DNA of 64,000 nt from Limnephilus marmoratus (taxonomy: Eukaryota; Arthropoda; Insecta; Trichoptera; Limnephilidae): assembly GCA_917880885.1 (NCBI GenBank), contig OU862910.1, forward strand, positions 17,186,710-17,250,709. Direction: 5' to 3'. Shown in pieces: positions 39,801 to 51,700 of this stretch (positions within the stretch are counted from its first letter, which is position 1; each line of letters begins with the position of its first letter). A program made the translations under genes and the position numbers. Below the pieces are notes generated by a model. That model was given only the letters and a program-made list of their open reading frames with translations, had not been told where the DNA came from and did not search any database.

Positions 39801-39974
39801 AAAATAATTTTGGTTTTTATTTCCACTCCTTACCCAATCCGCAAACTTCTCGAACATTCAAATAAGTGAAAAAGTTCAGGGAACGTGTTTGTTGAAGATG
39901 ATTGAGATGAAAAATGTTTATAAAAATAACAAGACTTTCGTTTCCATAAATTATCTTGATAATATTTTTTCCAC
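36887..39974. other. Gene-poor AT-rich DNA
   Basis: Apart from the candidate exon at 37549-37677 I find no gene or recognisable element. The open frames at 38510-38761 and 38874-39146 lack homology, splice signals and codon bias that would support them. Confidence 0.5.
37549..37677 (-). CDS. Candidate terminal coding exon (possible alternative FERM-gene 3' exon)
   Basis: A good acceptor (TTTTATACAG at 37678) opens a frame of 42 codons, TPGQLNDLRKISESQYSVMN through RTAEHGEMSTEL, ending in TAG. It starts in phase 0, as does the confirmed last exon at 42764, so it could replace that exon after the 43886-44279 exon. The sequence is hydrophilic and not repetitive. A longer frame (37376-37696) also crosses it. 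Not proven to be transcribed. Confidence 0.3.
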   Translation of the reverse strand, partial: TPGQLNDLRKISESQYSVMNRHNGKIPGKGRTAEHGEMSTEL

Positions 39975-40218
39975 TTGTAATGCATGCACTCTTGCTGTCA
40001 CGCAGCAAGCGCCGTATTAATAAAGACAAATAAGCCAAATAATGCATTTTTTATTTTTTGTTAGAAAAAAATGATTCGAAACCATATTTATGAAATACTA
40101 CGTAAAAACTGTAGGGGGGGGGGGGGTCTTGGAATATACTACACGTGGTCACCGGGGGGGGGGGGGGGGGGGGTAAAAAATTGCAAAAATTGTGTCACGT
40201 AGTATGGGTAAGTTCCCT
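39975..40218. mobile_element. MITE family D, left end missing
   Basis: Shares CATGCACTCTTGCTG, GCAAGCGCCGTATTAATAAA, TCTTGGAATATACTACAC, a G23 run and the right end GTAGTATGGGTAAGTTCCCT followed by TA with the copy at 35412. The left terminus is not visible. Confidence 0.65.
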
Positions 40219-41762
40219 TACGTTGCTGGCCGGTTAAATAAAAATAGCACAACTTTGAAAAAAAGGTCTATTATTTACGGATCAGTTATTTGAAGAAGTA
40301 TTTTTTTTCATTAAAAACATATGGGTAGGCATTTTAAATGACATTGGCAGTATGTACAGCAATAATGAGATATGCGTTGTTCTTATGCCAGAAATATATA
40401 ATATTTTATTCAACTTTCTTCAAATAATAAAACACAAATAATTATAAGAGCATCAAAAATTATAAATTTTAAATTTTCATTACTAAATAAAGCTTTTGTA
40501 CGAATTTTATACTAATAAACTGCTAATCATTTATAAGTACCAATTATTTTGTTCCAAAACGTTATATAAAAGGAGCGGTGATTGGTCAAAACATTTGTTT
40601 GTCTTATAATTTTTTGAGATATGAGGTGTTGTAATGTGGACGACGATACGTAACTGCAAGGATTTTACAAATTAGTTATACAATATTCATTTTATATAGA
40701 AAAATTAAATTATTATCAAAATGAATTATGATTTTTCATTATTTGTTCGATCAAGTAAAGATAGCAATAGTTTCAAAGAGAGTATTAACTGTATTTAATT
40801 TCACTGTGAAATTGGATGAATGAATTTGAAATTCCGAGCTCTGTGGTATGCCAAGGGTAAAAATCCCACAAACAGAAAGTATTGTTTTCAGATTACCAAT
40901 TTGATGCGCCGGCACTCAACGGATACATTATGAGATATACCGTATCCGATTGGTACTAATGTCGCCTGAGAAGTTAAAAGTTTACATAGATTTTTAAGAT
41001 TATTACATAAGTATTCAGAAAGGTATAAAATGTTTTGCCGATAATTTCCGGTTAGAATAATGAAAATTTAAATTTGACTATTTTTCATTTTTAGTTTTGA
41101 AGGAGCTGGAAATGTATAGAAACTCTTTAAGTAAGAGTGTACAGACAACGCTTACATTTATACCTGGGATTTTCAAGCAGAAGAAGAAGAGTTGGAATGA
41201 AAAGTTGATCAAATTCCTCATTTGTTCATTTTGAACGAATGGAAATTTTAATCAACCATCGATAAAATATGAAGTTTGAATTAAAAAAGTTAATAAAACT
41301 GCAAGAAGCTGCATGTTTTGCTGGTCCGTAGAGTATTTAGTACCCAATAGATTAAAAGCACTAAACAACAACCCTGCCTGTATTTACTGTCACATATTTT
41401 AGTTTAGATCGTTTTAAACACGAATTCCTGCAAGTATGCATGATTATTTATTCATTTAATATACGTTGTACATAGAAAAGGCAAATAAATCACACAAATC
41501 TGACGGGAGATCACGTCCGTTATCTCGATAATGACCCCACAAAATATGTAGAATCGCTAGGCTGAACTATGATTTCAGCATATAAAACAAGGATGGAAAA
41601 AATGACACCCTATTGAGGCACCAAATACTGTAAACTATTAATACGTTCGGCTTCGCCAAAATACTGGCAACATGCTATACTATCGTAGCGCTTCCCAATT
41701 CCAATTTACATGATTATATTAAAGTTTATGTAAAAATGTTAAACCTAGATTTTAATATCAAA
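40219..41762. other. AT-rich non-coding DNA
   Basis: No gene, RNA or mobile element that I can recognise in this 1.5 kb. Confidence 0.5.
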
Positions 41763-41850
41763 GCAGTATCCCCAAAGATGACATAGGCCCTGAGGGAAAT
41801 TATTTTCCTCAGGGCCTCCTGTGTGGAGGTCATGCAAAAAAAAAATCAAA
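41763..41850 (+). repeat. Repeat B, solitary 3' end
   Basis: GCAGTATCCCCAAAGATGAC, the hairpin AGGCCCTGAGGGAAATTATT/TTCCTCAGGGCCT, GTGTGGAGGTCATGC and an A-run. A single 3'-end fragment with an A-tail favours retroposition. Confidence 0.7.
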
Positions 41851-42509
41851 GAAAATTCGCCTGATGTTTGCAATGACTAATAAATTATTTAAAAATACCT
41901 ACATTAATATTTAATTGTCCCCAATAATGTATATAATATATAAATAGAATTAATGACGAGAATTGTGATATTATGTTAAGCAAAAAAAGTGAATTCGAAA
42001 AATAAGAAATTAAAGGAAAATTCTCACAATTATAAAAATATTTTATTCCCTTTCTAAAACATTACCGACAGAGCCCGGGTGGCGAGGCTTATAACTGTTA
42101 ATACTAACCCAATAGTGTGAAGTCGGTTACCAAAATTTTTTAAAATAAATTTTTGACTTCTTTTATTTTATTTTGTAAAATATCCATCATTCTGTAAATC
42201 CTGTTAGACACAAAATTCTTCCGCCAGATATGACGAGAAATCGGTCAAGATGGCAACACCGATTTCACTGTATGGAAAATATCAGAAATTGGACGTATGT
42301 ATTACCAGTCTACAGTATTTGGTGGCAGTTCCCTAGATTCCCGTTGCCAGTCCTCAGAAACAATTAAATTTACCTTGAAAGTAGGAACTGCCACAATACT
42401 AACGATTTTTTCTGAATGAGGATATTGTGAAAGTAGGTACATAAATGAATGTAATTAATACTTTATATTACGAATTACGATACATACATTAATATTGCAG
42501 TCATTGAAC

Positions 42510-42764
42510 TTACTGAGTACTCTCAATTAATGGCTTCAAAATAATTTGAAGGCTGTTATCTGTGGCATGGCCTCCGTGCCTCTTGACATTTGCATTTGCA
42601 TCCATGTATCTATTGAGGGTGGAGTGGCCTGGGTTATTGCTTCTATTATTCACGTTATAGAAGTCTGCGTGATGGCTGGTACTGCTGCGTAAACTGCCAC
42701 CATTTTGTCTATGGCTTGTCAAGAATATTCCGGAATCAACAAAATTGTTGTTGGATGCGTGTCT
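42510..42764 (-). CDS. FERM gene terminal exon
   Basis: 255 bp with stop TAA (42510-42512); acceptor CTGAACAG. Encodes RHASNNNFVDSGIFLTSHRQ, NVNNRSNNPGHSTLNRYMDA and ends LQIILKPLIESTQ. Confidence 0.85.
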   Translation of the reverse strand, partial: RHASNNNFVDSGIFLTSHRQNGGSLRSSTSHHADFYNVNNRSNNPGHSTLNRYMDANANVKRHGGHATDNSLQIILKPLIESTQ

Positions 42765-45700
42765 CTGTTCAGATTATAGAAAAGGATTAGAGAACTTATT
42801 AGCTATAATGAGAATATGGTCAGTGTTATGTGAGTAGTTGTGATAAAATATATGTAAGGGAACGTACCCATACTACGTGACACGTTTAGGGGGGGGGGGT
42901 CTTCAAAATGTCACGCTCCATACAAATGAGCGGCGGGTTGCTTAGGATTTTGGTCACCGGGGGGGGGGGGGGGGGGTTAAAAATTGCAAGAAGTTGGTCA
43001 CGTAGTATGGGTACGTTCCCTAATTTGATTTGTAGAATACATTTGTTTTTGTAACAATTTCATAATCTACAATGAACAACTCCATTACCAAAAGTAACCC
43101 ATTACCAATAATAATTCATAAAATTTACGATATTCCTCTATTTGGTATACCTCGTACTACGGTATATTTTGTAATTAGTGTTATGTTTATAAGTAATGTT
43201 GTATCTAAACCAGAACCATGTCTATCTACTTAATTAAGCTTAAATTTTGCAATAAGCTGGCAACTATTTAATTATTTAACACTACTTTGTTCAGGGTAAA
43301 AGTGTTTTCAGTAATAATATGAAAATTCAGTGTTTGTTTCATTCATCCCAGACAAAAATACTGCTGAAGAAATAAAGTTAGACAATTTATTAAGAAAACC
43401 TTTACAGGAAAATTTAAAAAAAAATTGTCTTGGAACAATACCACTTGAGATCACCCCTGCAATAACAACAACTGTATGTTGGTTTTGGGCAGATCTGATT
43501 TACAAATGGCACAATGTTTTATAAGATCACTGTAAAAACTAACAAACAACGCTTTTACAGGGATGGTTTCTTTTACCAAAGGACTTTTAGTCTTTCAAAA
43601 TCTTTGTTTTTTAAAATAAATCAATTAGTGTGATCTATACTGATATAGCCAATTTATATTAGACCTGTCGACTCCTAGAAGAGACAGGCTAATGCAACTG
43701 ATTATTTGTTTAAGAAAGAATTATGATATTTGAACAGAATGTATGCTCTTTTTTCTCAAGTAAACTATAGTCAACGTTATATGGGATACTAACTGTGTGT
43801 GACTGGCTCAAAAGAAATGCGCACAAGTATTTTTGTCTCGGATGAAAGAATAGAATAGAAACAGGCAAGTAAGTAGCCCACTCACATTATAAGCATAGGA
43901 CGCGTCGCCGCGCACAAAGTAGAGTGGCCCCCTGTGCTTGTTGAGGGTGGCCCGGCCCTCGGACTGTACACTGGCCACACTGGCGAGGGAGCGCAGGCTG
44001 CCCCCGCTGCGCCCGCGCCCCCCGGCGCCCCAGGCGCTCCCCGACATCCCGGGTGTGTTAGACGGCTGCACCGAGTGCTTATTTACAGCGGGGTTAATGG
44101 GGGGCTTGCGCCGCGTGAGGCTTAGAGCGGCCAGGTCTGCCGACAAGGAGTGGGGAGTGGGAGGAGGGGGGTGGGAGTAGGGCGCTCCCGGCCTCAGGTG
44201 GTGACTACTCACGGATGGGGTCAGCGCCGGCTGTTGCCTCGGACCGCCCGCCATCGGGCATTTGGCGCTGTCACTCGATCTGCAACACATTGTCAACAAA
44301 CAAGCAAACTTGATCATTTTATCATTTTGAAAGGAAACATGTGAATGAATTACGAATGCCATACAATCTTCAGTACATTTGTAAACACAAACTTGATCAT
44401 TTTACATTATGATGTGCATTATTTTGTAGTGTGAGGTATGCGTGTGAATGAATTACCGCATTCGTGAATTTTTGTTGTAATGTCACTCGATTTGCAACAC
44501 ATTGGAAATTAAACGTAATCATTATGTAGTACGATTTGTTTTGTGGTGTGCATTGAGGTATGAGATTCAAATGACACTACAAATTTTTAACACATTTTGA
44601 ACAGGTGGAATTGCTGCCTGTATTTTATTCCTCTTAAATGATTGCTTCATATTGTAGTAAGTTATAAATAAAAAAATAAAAATATGACTTTTTATATTTT
44701 TTATATAAAAAAATTAAAAAAAAAAAATGTATTTCGTCATGAATATATTAATGAGTAAAAAAAATAAATGTTGCCCCCAAATGCCCATTCAATGTCAAGC
44801 CACTGAATGATATCTGTTGATAACCGTGGAAATGATATGCGTCGGCCGCCATCCTGGCGACTACTTTTCCATCACGATTGAAGAGAACGTTTCGTCCTTA
44901 AGACAAGTCCACTCTTCTTTATTAAGTCATTGGAATTAAGCATTCGACAAAATGACGAGTAGTCAGTAGAATTTACTGACAACAGCAACAACAACAACAT
45001 TGCCAAACACAAATGCCAAGCACACATGTCTGGCAGCACACTAAGTTGACACGTGTGACAGCTATACTCTCGGTAGAAGCATAAAGAGGTAAGATTTCCA
45101 TTTGACAATCGTCATTTTGACGAAGTTTAGCTAACCAGGCTTAAAAAATTTAACCACATCAGAATTATCTATTGAATTACCTTTCAGATGAGTAAGCATA
45201 GTCCTGATCAGCTCCGAGCCCCGAGTCGGTGTGCTCATGGGAGACTCTGGCGCTGGCGATAAGCTCACCACTGGAACTGTTGCTGGCCGACGCCACAGGG
45301 CGCGTGCCTCCGCCTGTCTCGGGTCCTGCCGCCGCCCGACTCCCTCTGCCCGTCAAACCCCCCCCGACCGAGGGGGACACGTCCTTACTTGTAAGGTCTT
45401 TGAGTCGCCTGGAATTTGTCACATGATTTATTAATTATGGTGGTGTATACGAAGTAATGCAAAATCTTGTGTTTTTTGTTTGAAAATTTGATTGCTGAGA
45501 AATATTTTAGGATCTTTAATTAAATACAGCGAGTAGAACACATCTTAGCCTTAAAAATAATTGACCACTTTTTTATGTCTTTTTATAAGCCCAGAAAAAA
45601 ATAAAGTACCATGGAAACAGCTTTAAAGTTCACAATCTCCTACTCACAAAACCCCTTTTCGGATTTGGTTTTATTGTATAGTGTGTGTTTGATTTCGAAA

Positions 45701-48700
45701 TGATAATTTGCGTAGTTCCTACCGGAATATCATTTATCCAGTTCCTACCTTCCCTAACCATATCACCTTGCTGAAGAAAGGATTTGAAAAGAGAACAATA
45801 CAAACAACTGAATTGAAGTGCTTTTGTGAAAAAACCTGAAGCTTTTGTGACATTGGAAGGAAGCAACTTGTTGTTGTTTTTTGTTATACATAATCTCATT
45901 TATGAACACAGCGAAAATACAACTGTTCGTGTTATATTTATTTGTATTGGCGTTAGTTACCTCGAGGTACTGCGCTGGAAGTAAATAAACTATTTGTGAT
46001 TGTGTTGCATTGCGGCTTCTCATAGGCAAGTGTTTGGTTTCCTCCTTCCTTAATCCACTATCTTCCCAGTACACATATAATCACCCAATTTCAACAAACA
46101 CCACTTTCGTTTTCGTTTAGTTTAATTTACAGTCCATTTTCCTGTTGCAATTGAAGCTGTAATTTGTAAACAGTTTCCGATGCAACAATGTGATAGTCGA
46201 AATGAAATTAAGTTCCTTAGAAAATGATTATAAAACATATCGTCGGCAGAAAGGCTAATTGACGTAACCAGCAAATCCTCTACTATCGGCAAAGTCGAAA
46301 AAACAAAAAAAAAATTCAGAAAACAGTAATGGTAACCCCTATCTCGTTGATTTTTACAATGAACAACAGAATAATGTATATGTTTCTACCAATATAATTA
46401 GATCTATGTAATTATTTAAAAAAATTATGATTTTGGTGGTTACATCCATTATTTTTTGTGAAAATTTTACGATTGCTTGGCTGTAACCAACAATATCTAG
46501 TATGAGAAGCTCGGTGTGCGATTAATTTACGGAAAGGCAAAAGGGCGTAACCTCTTTTGTGTTATTTGTAGCTCCTAAAACCATGGTGTAAGCCTCTTCA
46601 AAGGGAATCAGACTTACAATTAGTTGATGTAACCAAATTTAAATTAAAATAATATTTTTGTAATGGGAGGTACGGCGAAATATTCTTTTAACAAACGTTT
46701 TTTTTTCATATCGAAGGCAATAAGTTGACAGCTCGCAACTGACATTTTTTCAGAAATAAAGTTATGCACATAATTTTTTATTTTTTTTAAGCTCTATTTA
46801 AATAGCGTCGTCATTATATCATTACTTTTTTTATATGCATCACTTATTTTTTTTAAATATGGCAATCGAAGTTTTTAGAAACATAATTAAATAAAAATAA
46901 TAAAAAATAAATAGGAAATTTTTTTAAAAAATATATTGAAAAAATTGTACACCAAAAACGTCCAGGTCGGTGATCGGCCGATCAAAGAACTCTTCAATGG
47001 GGTGATATAGACTACAATAATTCGTTGGTTTCATTCATGTATTTGATTTAGTCGTTGCTAGCGGGGCACGCGTAAGCACTGTGGAACGGACGGGATTCGG
47101 AAGATTCCGTCGTTTTCCAGACTGCGGGTCGGCAGACCTGCTTTTTTCTCATTTACTAATCGACCCCTATCGTACGAGACCATTCACAATGACCATGAGC
47201 ACAAATATTCACCCACGAATTTACTTCTTCACGTTCACCCTGCATCGGTCGGATGCGCACTGAACGCCGAAGCAGGATGCAATAACACGATGTTTTCGAT
47301 TGACGCATTTTCGATTAAAACAGTGTAACATTCTCCACACAATAAAAGTCTTCAAATCCGTGATAGTATTCAACTTTTAATAAAGTTTTTAAACTTGCAA
47401 AATGATGTTACTAAAAACTTTCGATGCGGCACAACTTATAGGATTAATGTAACCAAATAAAACTTAAAACTTTAGTCAGCCGTTTGCCGTAAGCAAAAAT
47501 GTTTCCTAAAACACGGAAAGGCTATTTGACGTAACCATATAATTTTTCATAGTAAATAAAAACAAAAACATTGGATACGCATTTTATTAAAAAACGTCGG
47601 ATTTTCCATCACTTACGTCAATTTTTGGTCGGACTTCCGCAAAAAACAGTAGGTATTTTAAGGGGGTAAACTTCCAAATTTTCATAATATATAAACTTCG
47701 AGTACACAGATCGATGCAGTTTTTTTTTTCAAGTAAAATGGCATCAAAAAGTGAAAATCGACAGAATGTTGGTTACGTCAATTAGCCTTTCTGCCGTCGA
47801 TATGTTTGTGTATGAACTTTACAAAATAAAGTAAAATAAGCTATTTGGCAAAGTTTTTTTCTTGCATAAATCAAAACAGGAGGCTGGTGTTAAGCGGGAA
47901 TTTAAACCTTATCTGTACCAAATACTAGTATGAATATTTTCCTTAATATGTATGCTACATGTTTGTACTTTCATCTACATATATGGATGATTATACTTAA
48001 TATTCTATACTTAATATAACATCTTATGAATCTCGGCTACCATAATACGGGCATTTGCCTAGCTTGGTAGTCGAAAAACAATGTAAAACAAACCTGTAAT
48101 AAACAAAATGAATAAAGAATATTAATAAAAAAAAATATCCAATATCGACCAATATCCAATATGCACCATAACATGGGCACGTGCCTAGCATGGTGGTCGA
48201 ACAATCCACAAATTATATAACCATTAAAGCAAAGAATAAAGAAAATTAAAAAAAAAAACCTTGTGTGGAGTGTTATTGCTAGCGGCCTGTCATACGACAT
48301 TAACAAACACGTGTAAATAAGTAGGATTATGATTGAGAGCTTAAACAAACCTTTCACTGGTCTTGCTGTTGCTGTTTCTGCCGGAGCTGATGGTGCTGGA
48401 TACGGAGCGGATGGATCCTCCATTGCAGTTCATGATATCCGCCATGTTGGAATTTTTGGAATAATTTTTGGTAGGGTCTTCGTTATCGTTTGGATTCTCT
48501 CCACTTCTAGAACAAAGGCACGAATTGTATAAAACACAAAATAACATGTCACAATTCATAAGAAAAGTGTCACATTCAAAGAGTAAGTTTTAAGAGAATA
48601 ATTAATTTTTATCCTTAACATTCTTCTGCCGCCCTGAACGTAAAACTAAAACCAACCTCTAAATGACATCTGTTAGTTTCTCAACTAAATCAACATGACT

Positions 48701-51700
48701 GTTTGAATGACCAACCCACCTGTGTTTCCCGGACTTGAGTCGCAGCTGCCGGGCTCGGCTGGTCTGCACCACGGTGTAGGGGATCTCTCTCAACTGGTCT
48801 GCACTCATCCCCTCCGTGTCCACTAGCTCCCACTCCAGATGCTGCTTTAGCTCCGTTGGCAGCCAGGATTTACTCTCGGATGGGGAACGAGATCTCGACC
48901 TACAATTTATGATCGCATAATGCAAAGATAATAAAAAAACCGTGGGAATTTTCAAAAGACAGTGTGAATAGCTTTCATAGAAGGACAAAAAGTAATGAAA
49001 TTATCTTCTTATATACAAGGTGTCCGGAAACTCGTAGTACAAGCGGGAAACTGGAGACTCCACATCACATTTTGAGTCGATTTTGTGGAATAACTTTTTT
49101 TGATTTGAGCTTTCGTTTTCGAGTAAATCGGGTCCGAAGTTGGATTTTTTTTGGTTAAATTTGAAAAAATTGTTCACTAGGGGGTTCATTTCAGCTATGT
49201 AATGTCTTATAAAATGCATCGAAGGGTAAACCGGGCTCAAAAGTTTTTTTTAACCCTTTAGTTGCCGAAAAAATGGAAAAATAGAAAAAAAATAATATTA
49301 AAATCAAAATGCTGAGATCGAAAAAAATATTTTTTTTGGGTTCTCTACGTGATGTAGATTCACCAGTTTCCCGCTTGTACTACGAGTTTCCGGACACGTT
49401 GTATAAAAATCAATATTTGTTGGTTTATTCGTACTTTATGCGTTACCATACAGTTCATCTAATTGATGAAACTTTGATAATATGTTGTGCGAACGCTTAC
49501 GGAGTTTATAGGCTATATATAATGGTAAGCACTGGCGTAATCATTAATATTGTCTTTCTTTTTTTTTTAAAGTACGTTAGGGGCCGTTCAAGTATTACGT
49601 AACGCACTTGGGGGAGGGGGGGGGTCTTGTGAAACGTTATTGTGCGTTACGAAGGGAGGGAGGGGGTGTTCGAACAACGCGTTACGTAACATGTTTTTTC
49701 TTTATTTAGATAAAAAAAAATAGGGAATTAAAATCTTCCAATTTGGCAACCCTTTTCGTTCTCGAAATCTCGTGTTTTATTTATTACCGCAAACGCGATT
49801 AAAACAAGAAAAAAGGTATTTAAGCGACTTTCCAGTACTTTGCGCAACTTAATTGTGACATTCAGGTAAAAATTGTCACTTGGGCGTTACGTAACGTTTA
49901 GGGGGAATGGGGGGGGAGAGAGGACGGAAAAACGTTACAGCGCGTTACATGGGGGGGAGGGGGGGTCAAAAATCTTCAAAAATTGCATTACGGAATACTT
50001 GAATGCCCCCTTAATCCGGCAATGAAAATGTTTGTTTTTCATAAAATTTTGCGGCAGGAAGGAAAGGCAGGAGGGGGAGGGGAACGGGAGAGTTGGGGTT
50101 TGCGGGAGGTGTAATGAGAGAGGGGGAAGGCGGGGAAGGTGGGAGGGGAATGCAGGAAGGGAAGGGGTCTCGGGAGGTGAACAGTGACACACGGGAAAGG
50201 ACTGCAAGGAGAATAAATTTATTTCTTTGAATTTGAATGGCATTGCATGCATGCCGGGTACCAGCTAGTAAGTTATAAAATATCTACAAAACTGCTTCTG
50301 GTTTCACACAAGCAATCTATCCCATCACGCGACACGTTTTGACACACTGTACGTGTTTTGGAAAACTTAATGATGACATAATGCGAGTACGGGAATAGTC
50401 GCCGATGGATCACACATGCGCAGATCAGTTTAAAAAGTAATTTAAAACTAATAAACTGCATGAAGAAAGAAAATAATTTTTGGTAATCGACATATTTGAC
50501 AAAATAAGTGAGTTTACCTATGTTTCCTGTGCCTGCGATGCCTGTGTGAGGAGCGGTGCTGAGCCTGCGAGGGATCCGCCGGCTCCGTGGAAGTGGCCGC
50601 TCGCCTGACGCTGGCCTGCTGCACCGCCCCAGCCCCTGCCGCAGCCGCCTGCTTCCGCTGGGCTTCCTTCCACTGCCCACCTGACTCCACCAACTCGTAT
50701 TCTCTGGAAAGTTAAATATATCAAATTACTGTTCTACACTATCTAAAAATTATTATTATTATCAAACTTACTCATTTCGGTTGTCTGTGCATTAGTCCTG
50801 CGTGAAATCTGGTTCAATGAACCTATTGCTTTCAATTTAAGTGTCATTTTGAAAATTGTAACTGATTGTGTGAAGAATTCAGGAAAGCGATAAAGTAGGT
50901 TCCTACTTATAATACATTTTATATTTTAACAGAATTTTTTTTTGTCATTTTCAAAATTGGAACTGACTTTTTCACGGGTCTGTACTAGGTACAATATAAT
51001 TTCCTTTGTGAGTATGTTTATCCAAGCATGAACTTTTCGAAATTGAAACTGAATGTATTGAGGAAATCAAGTGGTTAAAAAATAATCTTTTTAAATTCAA
51101 ACATGCGATTAAGTAGGCAACTACTTACAATATATATGCTACTGTAAAAGCCCGTAAATTTGTAAATCTTAGGTTTTACTAGTAAATCCTAAGATTTACC
51201 AACATTAAAAGTTGATAAATCTTAGGATTTACTAGAAAATCTTAAGATTTACCGTATTACGGGCTTTTACAGTAACATATATATTTGAAATGACTTAATG
51301 TTGCAGGCCATATTTTAAAGTGAATCTACATTGCATCCTGTTATTTTTCTTTCTTTTTTGTTACATTTTGTCATTTCCGGGTAACAACTAATTATCATCA
51401 CAATTTCCAACCTCGGATGAACTGACTGAACAGATCTGTGCTTTTCGGGGCCTGCTCCTTCAGGTGAGAAATTTTTTAGAGCCACAAGGCTCATGAAGAA
51501 GCAGTAGCGTAGCTACCCCCGGGCTACAGAGGCCTTTGTTTCTTTTGTGAGAAAGCTTTATCCTTCATTAGGGCCCCCCAACTAATTTTGATACAGGACC
51601 CCTCCAAGGCACGCTACTCTACTGTGAGGAAGAGAAATTATTTGAATAGTTAGCCACTGGAGCAATGTCTACTCAACTTTGGGTAGGTAATTTTCATGAA

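Noticed and set aside
42050..42090. tRNA-like GC-rich patch (AGCCCGGGTGGCGAGGC)
   Set aside because: No box B and no clover-leaf could be drawn.
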